A stretch of 54,180 nt of DNA from Sporosalibacterium faouarense. Its GTDB lineage: Bacteria > Bacillota > Clostridia > Tissierellales > VENL01. The notes below the pieces were generated by a model, which was given only the letters and a program-made list of their open reading frames with translations, was not told where the DNA came from and did not search any database. Positions 8,453 to 16,148 of this stretch are shown piece after piece; within the stretch, counting starts at the first letter, position 1, and each line of letters begins with the position of its first letter. The stretch lies in contig NZ_JAETGO010000027.1 in NCBI RefSeq assembly GCF_016765695.1, positions 1 through 54,180 of the forward strand, written 5' to 3'. The position numbers and the translations under genes are program-made.

Positions 8453-9234
8453 TTATTTAGCTGTAAATACTTTTTTTCTCGACTTATTATGCCTCTAGAA
8501 TAACTAGTAACATAAGTGCCATGTTCATTATAATATTTCTTTAAATTATAAATGCCGCGATTATACTCAGATAGAATTTTATGATAGTTTTCTCCATATG
8601 CATTTTTTAAAATATGTAGATATAGCATACCTAAACCGATGTTATATTGTGGTTCAAAAATTTTATCAGAATCGTATTTTAAGTCCAATATGTAACCATA
8701 GGTTTCAGCTAACCATTTTTCGGTGCTAGGAATAATCTGGCAATAACCTCTATCATTATCTGCTCCAACTTCATATTGATTAAAATCACTTTCTAGATCT
8801 ATAAGGGCTAACACTAGAGAAATTGGTATATCTAATTTAGCACAATACTCTGCTACAACTTCAGCGGTTTCTAAAGATAGAGGAGTAGAGTTTATAATAT
8901 TTGAAATCTGTTGGTTAGTACTTTTAATACTTCCATTTTTTAATGCCACCATATTAGTTTTACTAGGTATTCTCTTAATATTTTCTTCAGATAACATCGT
9001 TATAGAATTTATTGAAATATTTTTATTTTCTTTCTTTACTTCGTTTATACACTTATTAATATCAGAAATATCATTATAAATTATTATATTTGATTTTGAT
9101 GATTCTTGATTTTCATTTTCTTTTGATTCAGTTGAATTATATTTAATAGACAATAATGGTTTTTTCAATGAACCAATAAAAAATAGAAAAATAATAATAA
9201 ATAAGCATAAAACTAACCTAATTTTAATTTTCAT
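8449..9234 (-). CDS. Membrane-anchored lytic transglycosylase (SLT domain)
   Basis: 261 residues. The N-terminal hydrophobic segment (LVLCLFIIIFLFFIGSL) is an uncleaved anchor or signal peptide. A variable linker follows. The C-terminal SLT fold runs from about residue 140, with catalytic Glu in LALIDLESDFNQ, then GYCQIIPSTEKW, NIGLGMLYL and ILSEYNRG. These enzymes cut peptidoglycan between MurNAc and GlcNAc. SPP-rich or LysM domains are absent. The ATG at 9234 has SD AAGGAG 6 bases upstream, better than the in-frame ATG at 9252 that overlaps the SD. Role in sporulation, germination or wall turnover is undetermined. Confidence 0.85.
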   Translation of the reverse strand: MKIKIRLVLCLFIIIFLFFIGSLKKPLLSIKYNSTESKENENQESSKSNIIIYNDISDINKCINEVKKENKNISINSITMLSEENIKRIPSKTNMVALKNGSIKSTNQQISNIINSTPLSLETAEVVAEYCAKLDIPISLVLALIDLESDFNQYEVGADNDRGYCQIIPSTEKWLAETYGYILDLKYDSDKIFEPQYNIGLGMLYLHILKNAYGENYHKILSEYNRGIYNLKKYYNEHGTYVTSYSRGIISREKKYLQLNN

Positions 9235-9368
9235 AACAATCTCCTTATACATTTAAAAAATTACATTAGATTAGTATGTCCAAATTTTTAATTTATATAC
9301 ATCCATATTTTGAAAGAAATTTGAGTTGAGAAAAAGGAAATAATATTTATATAATGAGGAGTGGATTT

Positions 9369-9623
9369 ATGCTTAACAAATTTAAGGAAATAAGAACAAG
9401 AAGAAGTAATGGGATATATAATTTAGAATTAAAGTTCAATGAAGAAGATTTCTTTCAACATTATAGCGAAGCTAATAGTGATGTAGCTAAAGAGATATTA
9501 GGAAGATATTTAGTAGGTAGAAAAGACCTGGGCAAAGCAGAAAACATTAGTATTATTCATAATCAAGACAATCACACTGTGGATCTTATTACTATATTAA
9601 GCTATAAAGATATTTTAGAATAA
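9369..9623 (+). CDS. Hypothetical 84-residue protein
   Basis: ATG at 9369 with SD GAGGAGTGG about 8 bases upstream; an in-frame ATG at 9354 lies just before that SD and is less likely. Soluble and mixed alpha/beta, with the pieces LELKFNEEDFFQHYSEAN and SIIHNQDNHTVDLITIL. No family recognised. It is followed by a strong terminator and is probably monocistronic. Confidence 0.65.
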   Translation: MLNKFKEIRTRRSNGIYNLELKFNEEDFFQHYSEANSDVAKEILGRYLVGRKDLGKAENISIIHNQDNHTVDLITILSYKDILE

Positions 9624-9627
9624 AAAA

Positions 9628-9697
9628 ATAAAGACAGATAAAAGCTCGTATATAACTGGCACAGATTAGCTCTTATCTGTCTTTATGTGTTTTTTTG
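9628..9697 (+). terminator. Intrinsic terminator with 14-bp stem
   Basis: ATAAAGACAGATAA (9628-9641) pairs with TTATCTGTCTTTAT (9673-9686); a T7 run follows. The 31-base loop carries AGCT-type inner pairing. The 3' arm also lies in the coding part of the small minus-strand frame 9666-9764. Confidence 0.85.
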
Positions 9698-9764
9698 TCT
9701 CGAAATTCAAAACTTCAACGCCTAAATATATTAGAAATGCAATAATAATGATAAGTACATTCAT
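9666..9764 (-). CDS. Possible 32-residue single-span membrane peptide
   Basis: ATG at 9764 preceded by AAGGGAG (spacing about 8) opens a frame with one hydrophobic helix (MNVLIIIIAFLIYLGVEVLN) and a short basic tail (FETKKHIKTDKS), the layout of small regulatory membrane proteins. The last third overlaps the terminator hairpin of the opposite gene. No family recognised. The SD and clean hydrophobic/charged split support it, but a frame this short could be chance. Confidence 0.45.
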   Translation of the reverse strand: MNVLIIIIAFLIYLGVEVLNFETKKHIKTDKS

Positions 9765-9873
9765 AATACCATCTCCCTTATTCTTATATTAAATATTATA
9801 TCATATGATAAGGAAGATAATTCCATTGTCACAGTAACGTAATAAAAATGTAAACATTGTAATAAAAAATATT

Positions 9874-10629
9874 TTATTCTTTACTTTCTTTGTCTTTGTC
9901 GTCATCATCATTAAGTAACTTAAGCATCTCTACCATACCCATAACTTCTTTTACCTTATCTTTATTAAAATTTTTATTCCCTTCTAAGAAGGGTAAAGCA
10001 AGTTCAATTATGTCTTCAATAGAAAATCGACTTTTCTTTGAAGGATTTAATACGCTAGAAGCAACATTTACAACGCTTTTAACTTTATCAGTATTAGTGA
10101 CGATATCTAAAATTGGTCTAATAGTTTTAGCTTTATCATCTGGAATTTCATCCTTAAGTACGTTAATAATATTTGCTAATCTTTCTTTATTACTAGTTAC
10201 CTCAGCAGAATAAATCGGTTCATATGAATTCGATGTAGAAACAAAGTCTACTAATGACATAATCCTATTGACTTTCTCAAAAGTAAGCACTAGATTATTT
10301 ACCGTAGGTATATGATTTTCTGGTAGATAAGGACCAACTTTTTTTAAAACCTCAATTTTGGGAGCTATTGTTCTAGGATCGAATGTTTTAGAGATATTTT
10401 CAAGATTTAAAGATTTAAAAGTATTATTAAGATTTAAAGACTTAAAAGTATTATTAAGATCTAGAGATTTTATAGTGTTATTAATTGGTTCTAAGATACT
10501 TTTAAAGGGACTGTTTTTTGAATCCTTTTCTATAAATAATAAAAGTAAGGGTAATAGTAGAATAATAAAATTATTCTGTAGAATTGATTTATTTTCCTTT
10601 GAAGGAACTAAAGCTTTTTCGCTCACCAT
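9874..10629 (-). CDS. Hypothetical protein with 9-residue tandem repeats
   Basis: 251 residues, starting at ATG 10629 with SD AGGAGG 4 bases upstream. A hydrophobic stretch (NFIILLLPLLLLFIE, about residues 20-34) may anchor it. Then comes a run of 9-residue repeats (NNTIKSLDL, NNTFKSLNL, NNTFKSLNL, ENISKTFDP) and a helical region ending in a very acidic tail (LLNDDDDKDKESKE). No catalytic motif or known family recognised. It stands between the small-gene run and the methyltransferase. The repeats suggest a structural or assembly role; that is inference. Confidence 0.7.
   Translation of the reverse strand: MVSEKALVPSKENKSILQNNFIILLLPLLLLFIEKDSKNSPFKSILEPINNTIKSLDLNNTFKSLNLNNTFKSLNLENISKTFDPRTIAPKIEVLKKVGPYLPENHIPTVNNLVLTFEKVNRIMSLVDFVSTSNSYEPIYSAEVTSNKERLANIINVLKDEIPDDKAKTIRPILDIVTNTDKVKSVVNVASSVLNPSKKSRFSIEDIIELALPFLEGNKNFNKDKVKEVMGMVEMLKLLNDDDDKDKESKE
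10402..10482 (-). repeat. Three tandem 27-bp repeats inside a coding gene
   Basis: Units at 10402-10428, 10429-10455 and 10456-10482. The first two differ by one base; the third is more diverged. Each encodes nine residues in the hypothetical protein 9874-10629, consistent with recent slippage or duplication. Confidence 0.85.
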
Positions 10630-10835
10630 TATGCCTCCTAATTTCAAATAATTTCATAACAAAATGATCTGTATATTATACTATGAAATTCACATAAATT
10701 TTGTTACTAGTAATTTATTTTAATAATGAAGAAGTACATAGTTACTAAATCAAATATAATCTTATAAGAATTTTAATATGTAATTTTCTCAATGATAAGG
10801 GTATAATTATAATAGAAAATTTAAGGAGTGATTAG

Positions 10836-11576
10836 ATGGGGTTCTATGAAGAGTTAAGTAAATACTACGATATTATTTTTCCTTATTCAAAAGTAAAGTT
10901 AGACTTTATGTTAGATAAAATTGAAGGTGAAGAACCAGTAAGTGTTTTAGATATAGCCTGTGGTACAGGGAGCTATTCAATTGAACTGGCAAAGCTAGGA
11001 CACAAGGTATCGGGTATTGACTTAGATGAAGATATGATAAGAATTGCTAAGGAAAAGTCAGCTGAGTTTGAGAATGAAATAGATTTTAGGGTGGCAGATA
11101 TGAGAGATATTAAAGAGATATTTAATACTACGTTTGATTTAATATATTGTATTGGAAATTCTCTTGTACACCTTCAGAGCTATGAAGATGTAATTAGTGA
11201 GTTAAAACTTATAAATGAAATGTTAAAGGAAAAAGGTAAGTTAGTGATTCAGATTATTAACTATGATAGAATTTTTAAATATGATTTAGAATGTCTTCCA
11301 ACAATTGATAGAGAAGAAGAAGGCGTTAAGTTTATTAGAAAATATGATTACAATCTTAAAGAAGACAAGATGTATTTCAATACAAAGATATTAATAGATA
11401 GAGACGGAGAAGCTAAGGGATATGACAATTCAGTTCCTCTTTTACCATTGAGAAGTAATGTGTTTAATAATATGTTAAAAGATTGTGGATTTAATAAAAT
11501 TAATTTTTACGGAGATTTTAATGGAAGTAAGTTTAATAGTGAATCATATCCTTTAATAGTAGTTGCAGAAAAGTAG
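10836..11576 (+). CDS. Class I SAM-dependent methyltransferase
   Basis: 246 residues. Motif I is VLDIACGTGSYSIELAKLG (SAM glycine loop, about residues 37-55), followed by the acidic end of strand 2 (VSGIDLDEDMI) and the motif II/III region (FRVADMRDI, FDLIYCIGNSLVHL). The C-terminal half forms the usual substrate lid. The substrate cannot be inferred. ATG start with SD AAGGAGTGA. Confidence 0.9.
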   Translation: MGFYEELSKYYDIIFPYSKVKLDFMLDKIEGEEPVSVLDIACGTGSYSIELAKLGHKVSGIDLDEDMIRIAKEKSAEFENEIDFRVADMRDIKEIFNTTFDLIYCIGNSLVHLQSYEDVISELKLINEMLKEKGKLVIQIINYDRIFKYDLECLPTIDREEEGVKFIRKYDYNLKEDKMYFNTKILIDRDGEAKGYDNSVPLLPLRSNVFNNMLKDCGFNKINFYGDFNGSKFNSESYPLIVVAEK

Positions 11577-11616
11577 CTTGTCTTAGATAAGAATTTATAT
11601 AGTTTCAGTAATATAT

Positions 11617-11656
11617 CCTTACTTTTATACATATAGATTTATGTATAAAAGTAAGG
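11617..11656 (+). promoter_or_regulatory. Perfect 17-bp hairpin abutting the SD of the next gene
   Basis: 11617-11633 pairs exactly with 11640-11656 around TAGATT. The 3' arm ends in AAGG, the beginning of the SD tract AAGGGGGGAG (11653-11662). No T tract follows, so it is not a terminator. Folding would compete with ribosome binding at the GTG start at 11668. Confidence 0.65.
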
Positions 11657-11667
11657 GGGGAGATATA

Positions 11668-11961
11668 GTGAGTGAAAACAATGATAAAGTTGAAAAAGTA
11701 ATAGACAAACTCAAGGATAAGTTAAACCCAACTGATGAGCAGTTAAGTAAATTAAAAGACTTGGCTAAGAAATATGATGGAAAATCTGAAGATGATATTT
11801 TTGTTGAGATAATTAAATTTAAAGATCAAATGAAGGAAAACATGGATGAAGAAGAGTTTGAGAAGAGAATGAAAAAACTGGAACGTATTCGTCCTATGTT
11901 AAATGAGAATCAAGCTAAGAAATTAGATAAATTACTACAGGCATTTAAGGAATCGGAATAA
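11668..11961 (+). CDS. Small helical acidic/basic hypothetical protein
   Basis: 97 residues from a GTG at 11668 placed 5 bases after SD GGGGGGAG; an upstream in-frame ATG at 11641 lies inside the hairpin and is unlikely. Very charged and all helical (KVEKVIDKLKDKLNPT, KMKKLERIRPML-like pieces), with no membrane segment or cysteine. No family function known to me. It follows the methyltransferase by about 90 bases but has its own leader hairpin and strong terminator. Confidence 0.75.
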   Translation: MSENNDKVEKVIDKLKDKLNPTDEQLSKLKDLAKKYDGKSEDDIFVEIIKFKDQMKENMDEEEFEKRMKKLERIRPMLNENQAKKLDKLLQAFKESE

Positions 11962-11978
11962 GTTTAGATAATTTAAGG

Positions 11979-12006
11979 AAGGCACACTTTCGTGTGCCTT
12001 TTATTT
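11979..12006 (+). terminator. Intrinsic terminator
   Basis: AAGGCACAC-TTTC-GTGTGCCTT followed by TTATTTT. Confidence 0.92.
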
Positions 12007-12055
12007 TACATAAAATATTGAATTGGAATATATGATAGATTAGAAGTACTAAAAT

Positions 12056-12084
12056 TAGACAAAATCATAAATTTATGCTATAAT
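12056..12084 (+). promoter_or_regulatory. SigA-type promoter of the ftsH-like gene
   Basis: TAGACA (12056-12061), 17-base spacer, extended -10 TGCTATAAT (TATAAT at 12079-12084). Confidence 0.75.
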
Positions 12085-12124
12085 ATATCTTCCGACATTA
12101 TGTAAACTAGGAAGGGTGATAAGA

Positions 12125-13897
12125 ATGAAGTTGACAAAAAAGAAAAAAATATTAGCTATTGTAATTTTGATAGCTATAATAACTTCATTGGGAATACACT
12201 TTACATTAAATAATAAAAAAGAATATACAGATTATTCATATACGGAATTTTTGGATAAAGTGGACATAGGAGAAATCAACAAAGTATTTTTAAGTGATAA
12301 CGAGAAAATAACTGGGACATTAAAAAATGGAAAGTATTTCAAAACAGATAATCCAAGAACAGAAGGGTTTAAAGAGAAGCTCTTAATGTCTGGAGTTACT
12401 GTTGAAGAGAATAGTGGTAATACATCAATAAAAGATATTGGTACTTTTATATTTGTAATTCTAGGATTTGCTGGAATTGCTTATTTCTTGAATAAGAATT
12501 CTCCAAAGCAAGCTGAGAAAGAAATTACTAAAATGTCCAATATTGATGATGATGGTAACAATTCATCAGTAATTACTTTTGACGATGTAGCGGGAAATGA
12601 AGAAGTTAAGGAAAGCTTAAAAGAAATGGTAGATTTCATAAAGAAACCTGAAAAATATGAAAAATACGGTGCTAGAATGCCTAGGGGTGTTATGTTATAC
12701 GGACCTCCTGGAACAGGAAAGACATTATTGGCAAAGGCATTAGCTGGAGAAGCAAAGGTTCCTTTCTTTGCAGTTACTGGATCTGATTTTATTCAAGTTT
12801 ATGCAGGACTTGGAGCTAGTAGAATAAGAAGCTTATTTAAAAAAGCAAGGGAATCAGAGAAATGTGTTATTTTCATAGATGAAATTGATGCATTAGGTAA
12901 AAAGAGAAGAGGGGGAGCATCTGGTAGTGGTAATGATGAAAGTGACAGAACACTAAATGCTTTATTAACTGAAATGTCAGGATTCAAAGGAAGCGAAGGA
13001 ATAGTAGTTGTCGGAGCAACAAATAGAATAGATACCTTGGATGAAGCTTTACTAAGACCTGGTAGATTTGATAGACAGATCGAGGTAGGTTTACCAGATG
13101 TAAATGCTAGACATAAAATATTAAAACTTCACAGTAGAAATAAACCTGTTTCTAAGGATGTTGATTTAGGAAAAGTAGCTTATCAAACTGTATACTTTAG
13201 TGGAGCTAAATTAGAAAATCTAATGAATGAATCTGCTATGATTGCTGCTAAGAGGAATGAAGAAAAGATTACTATGATCCATATTGATAAAGCATATTAT
13301 ACAGTTGTAGCTGGAGAAGAGAAAAAGGATAGAAGTGCAATTTCTCTCTCAGACAAAAAAATCACTGCTTATCATGAATCTGGACATGCTTTAGTAACTA
13401 AGCTTGTATCTCCAGAAAACAGGGTTACAAAAGTAACAATAATACCAAGTACCAAAGGTGCAGGAGGATTCAGTATGAACCTGCCACCAGATAAAATGTA
13501 TAGAACTAAGAGAGATATTATGAATAATATTATGATAGCCTTAGGAGGTAGAGCTGCTGAAGAAATTATCTTTGGTAAGGATATGATTACTACAGGAGCT
13601 TCAAATGACATAGAGAAGGCTACTGACATGGCTCTAACTATGATAAGTAGGCTAGGTATGGATAGTGAATCAGGTCTAGTGAACTATGATGTATTATTAG
13701 GTCATAACTCAGGAACAAATGCCCATGTTCAAGGAAGGGTTAAATCTCTAATTGATGACCAATATAAAAAGACTAGAAAGCTTTTAGAAGAAAATAGAGA
13801 TTTACTTGATAAGATAACAAACAGATTGTTAGAAACTGAAAATATAAATGAAGATGAATTAAACGAAATAATAGAAAATAAAGAGACTTTAAACTAA
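12125..13897 (+). CDS. ftsH: FtsH-family ATP-dependent zinc metalloprotease
   Basis: Membrane protease that extracts and degrades membrane and short-lived cytosolic proteins. From ATG 12125 (590 residues): first membrane helix at about 8-26, a small external FtsH_ext domain, second helix at about 107-122, AAA domain with Walker A GPPGTGKT (about 193-200), Walker B FIDEID (about 250) and second region of homology [10 protein letters not shown], then the protease with HESGH (H417, E418, H421) and a later Asp in [13 protein letters not shown]. All key residues are present. It is shorter at the C-terminus than many housekeeping FtsH proteins and lacks the usual tilS-hpt neighbours, so it may be a paralogue. 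The preferred start follows SD GGAAGGGTGA. Confidence 0.93.
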   Translation: MKLTKKKKILAIVILIAIITSLGIHFTLNNKKEYTDYSYTEFLDKVDIGEINKVFLSDNEKITGTLKNGKYFKTDNPRTEGFKEKLLMSGVTVEENSGNTSIKDIGTFIFVILGFAGIAYFLNKNSPKQAEKEITKMSNIDDDGNNSSVITFDDVAGNEEVKESLKEMVDFIKKPEKYEKYGARMPRGVMLYGPPGTGKTLLAKALAGEAKVPFFAVTGSDFIQVYAGLGASRIRSLFKKARESEKCVIFIDEIDALGKKRRGGASGSGNDESDRTLNALLTEMSGFKGSEGIVVVGATNRIDTLDEALLRPGRFDRQIEVGLPDVNARHKILKLHSRNKPVSKDVDLGKVAYQTVYFSGAKLENLMNESAMIAAKRNEEKITMIHIDKAYYTVVAGEEKKDRSAISLSDKKITAYHESGHALVTKLVSPENRVTKVTIIPSTKGAGGFSMNLPPDKMYRTKRDIMNNIMIALGGRAAEEIIFGKDMITTGASNDIEKATDMALTMISRLGMDSESGLVNYDVLLGHNSGTNAHVQGRVKSLIDDQYKKTRKLLEENRDLLDKITNRLLETENINEDELNEIIENKETLN

Positions 13898-13900
13898 GGA

Positions 13901-13932
13901 AACTATGGGATGTAATCTCATAGTTTTTTTAT
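13901..13932 (+). terminator. Intrinsic terminator of the ftsH-like gene
   Basis: AACTATGGGAT pairs with ATCTCATAGTT (one G-T wobble, GTA loop), followed by a T run. Confidence 0.9.
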
Positions 13933-14133
13933 TTTATTAGAACTCTTGAAATATTATTTGATGATTTTTGATGTGAAATAGAATTATTTAAACTTAAAAA
14001 AATATGATAAAATCATAATTAAGAATTCATGGAATGAGTACCTGACTGGTCAAGCAATTATTAATTTTCTCAATTAAATTACTTATGATGATTAAATGCT
14101 TCCATAATATATAAAGAAAAGGAGTTGAAAATA

Positions 14134-14406
14134 ATGGGGAATATCAGATACATAGAAGACGAATACTATGATAGAGAGGCCATTAAGGGGCTATATAACG
14201 ACTCAAAGTGGTATGCCTATACAAATGATATGGATAGACTTATAGCTGCATTATAGAACTCTCTAAAGGTTATTACAGCATGGGATAGAGACAAACTTAT
14301 AGTTCTAATAAGAAAAGCAATATAAAGTCAAGTCTTGAAAAATAGAGGAAAAGCTCACATGGTTTACATAACACTAGATAATAGAAGGATTTTTAGGTTA
14401 ATGTAA
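14134..14406 (+). pseudogene. Decayed GNAT-family N-acetyltransferase
   Basis: Starts with a good SD (AAGGAG) and ATG, then reads YNDSKWYAYTNDMDRL, a TAG at codon 41 (14254), NSLKVITAWDRDKLIVLIRK, a TAA at codon 64 (14323), and a further 26 codons to a TAA at 14404, all in one frame. The order W-AYT-D-L-AL-NSL-V-AWD-DKL-LIR matches the N-terminal half of small GNAT acetyltransferases. The acetyl-CoA loop (Q/R-x-x-G-x-G/A) is missing, so a deletion as well as nonsense changes has occurred. Readthrough or sequencing error is unlikely with two internal stops plus a missing core. Confidence 0.75.
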
Positions 14407-14417
14407 AATTAATGGTT

Positions 14418-14445
14418 TTTACAAAACAGTATTTTGTAGTATAAT
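14418..14445 (+). promoter_or_regulatory. Promoter of the 6S RNA gene
   Basis: TTTACA (14418-14423), 16-base spacer, perfect TATAAT (14440-14445). Start predicted near 14452. Confidence 0.75.
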
Positions 14446-14451
14446 AAGAGC

Positions 14452-14655
14452 AACAAAACAATCCTGAGATGTTCGTTAGCCTTGATAATTCAACCGACAT
14501 TGAATTATCGGGAACTCGGGTCCTTCAATGTATGTCATGCCTAATTAGGACTTCAGAAATTGAAGGCAGAGTACCCACCTGCTAAGAAGCGGGCGTGAAT
14601 TATAAGAGCGACGACATAACGGGGGTTTACCCTAAGCTTTAGCTTAGGGATTTTT
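14452..14655 (+). ncRNA. ssrS: 6S RNA
   Basis: No frame is open here, but the ends carry 6S landmarks: TCCTGAGATGTTCG in the 5' arm (compare CTCTGAGATGTTCG in E. coli 6S) and GAGCGACGACAT in the 3' arm, as in E. coli GCGACGACAC. The arms close on each other (AAAC...ATGT with ACAT...GGGTTT) around a large internal bubble with side hairpins (TTGATAATTCAA-type and CCTGCTAAGAAGCGGG). The RNA binds SigA-RNA polymerase as an open-promoter mimic and down-tunes housekeeping transcription in stationary phase. Promoter and terminator frame about 200 nt, the length of Firmicute 6S RNAs. The exact 3' end is uncertain. Confidence 0.87.
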
Positions 14656-14662
14656 ATTTTTT
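14630..14662 (+). terminator. Terminator of 6S RNA
   Basis: CCCTAAGC-TTTA-GCTTAGGG followed by ATTTTTATTTTTT. Confidence 0.93.
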
Positions 14663-14798
14663 GGAAAAAAAGTTAATTGTTAACATTAGTTAAATAAATT
14701 TAGCTCTTTAATTAATATAATATTAACACCCTTTTAATACACTTTTTTAGAAATTATTGTATAGTGTAAATAGCATTAATTATATTAGGAGGGTTATT

Positions 14799-16019
14799 AT
14801 GGAAGGGGCTCTTAAACATAATTTGTATTATGAGTTTAAAGATATTATTGATAATAGAAAAATAAAAACACTTTATCAGCCAATTGTTGGACTGAAAAGT
14901 GGGGATATATTAGGGTATGAAGCTTTAAGTAGAGGTCCCCAAAACTCTTACTATTTTAGCCCACTAAACCTTTTTAAATCTGCTAGAGAATATGATATGC
15001 TTTGGGATTTAGAGCTGGTTTGTAGACAAAAAGCATTAGAAAATAGTCAAGCAAGGGTAGGAGATAAAAAGCTTTTTATAAATATAGACCCTAATACTAT
15101 ACAAGATAAGAAATTTAAACAAGGATTTACAAAACTACTATTACAAGATTTCAATATAAATCCTTATGATATTATTTTTGAAATAAATGAAAATACTGCA
15201 ATTAGTGACTATAGGAAGCTTAGAGATGCATTAGATAATTATTCTGAACAAGGATATCAGATTGCTTTGGATGATGCTGGGTCAGGATATTCTGGACTAG
15301 TTTTATTAGCAGAGACACATCCAAATTTTATCAAAATAGACATGAGCTTAGTTAGAGATATAGATAAAAATAAATTTAAACAAGATTTAATGAGGACATT
15401 TTGCGAGTTTTCTAAAAATACAAGCATAAAGGTAATTGCTGAAGGAATAGAAACAGAAAATGAGTTAAAGACATTAATTGAACTAGGCGTAGAGTATGGA
15501 CAAGGATACCTTCTACAGGAGCCAAAAGAAGAAATTTTTAAGAGCATAGACTTTAGAAAACTAGAGTTAATAAGCGACTTAAATTTTAAAGGGACAACTT
15601 TAAAAGAGGGAAATTTAAACGACTATTGTATTGGTAATATGTCTCGAAAGGATACTCCAATAGTTAAAACATCAACGATAAAGGATGTAAATGAAATTTT
15701 TGTAAATCATCATACATTACAGGGACTAGTAGTGGTAGAGGATGATAAACCAATTGGATTAATAATGAGAAATAAGTTCTATTTTAGATTACTTAAAGAT
15801 GGATTTAAGGGTACAGAAGAAAAATATATAGAAGATATAATGTTGAAATTGCCCTTAACAGTTGATTATAGAGCTTCAATAAAGAAAGTAGTTGAATTAG
15901 CTATGTCAAGAAGAGAAGAAAGAACCTATGATTACGTAATTGTTTCCAAGGATAATGAATATCATGGGATTGTTCCGATACTCACTATCCTGGAGTCACT
16001 TAAAAATGTTAATAAATAA
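14799..16019 (+). CDS. c-di-GMP phosphodiesterase: EAL domain plus C-terminal CBS pair
   Basis: Hydrolyses cyclic di-GMP to pGpG. From ATG 14799 (SD AGGAGGG) it has 406 residues. The EAL domain spans about 10-245 with GYEALSRGP (E at about 42), NIDPN, FEINEN, LDDAGSGYSGL, FIKIDMSLV and AEGIETENE, so the metal-binding and catalytic set appears complete. The C-terminal 140 residues (TPIVKTSTIKDVNEIF, VEDDKPIGLIMRNKFY, YVIVSKDNEYHGIVPILTIL) form two CBS-like repeats, probable nucleotide sensors. No membrane segment. It probably opposes the GGDEF protein at 32291-37648. No c-di-GMP riboswitch is visible in its leader. Confidence 0.92.
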   Translation: MEGALKHNLYYEFKDIIDNRKIKTLYQPIVGLKSGDILGYEALSRGPQNSYYFSPLNLFKSAREYDMLWDLELVCRQKALENSQARVGDKKLFINIDPNTIQDKKFKQGFTKLLLQDFNINPYDIIFEINENTAISDYRKLRDALDNYSEQGYQIALDDAGSGYSGLVLLAETHPNFIKIDMSLVRDIDKNKFKQDLMRTFCEFSKNTSIKVIAEGIETENELKTLIELGVEYGQGYLLQEPKEEIFKSIDFRKLELISDLNFKGTTLKEGNLNDYCIGNMSRKDTPIVKTSTIKDVNEIFVNHHTLQGLVVVEDDKPIGLIMRNKFYFRLLKDGFKGTEEKYIEDIMLKLPLTVDYRASIKKVVELAMSRREERTYDYVIVSKDNEYHGIVPILTILESLKNVNK

Positions 16020-16075
16020 GTTTATTATATAAATATAAGTTAAGTCTGCTAATTTGCTTATATTTTAGTTCCCAA

Positions 16076-16102
16076 ACAGCTGTTAATCAGCTGTATTTTT
16101 TT
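16076..16102 (+). terminator. Intrinsic terminator after the EAL gene
   Basis: ACAGCTG-TTAAT-CAGCTGT then ATTTTTTT. A second, weaker stem (AAATATAAG at 16031-16039 with CTTATATTT at 16057-16065) precedes it. Confidence 0.88.
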
Positions 16103-16148
16103 ACCTACTATTTTTATACAAAATACAAAATAATTTTTAATATCTATT

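Noticed and set aside
10402-10482. Possible CRISPR-like direct repeats
   Set aside because: The 27-bp units are adjacent without spacers, in frame and coding.
10358-10651. Plus-strand frame with apparent repeats
   Set aside because: Antisense shadow of the 251-residue gene, whose SD and start are good.
14663-14798. c-di-GMP riboswitch before the EAL gene
   Set aside because: The AT-rich leader shows none of the conserved aptamer sequence or stems.
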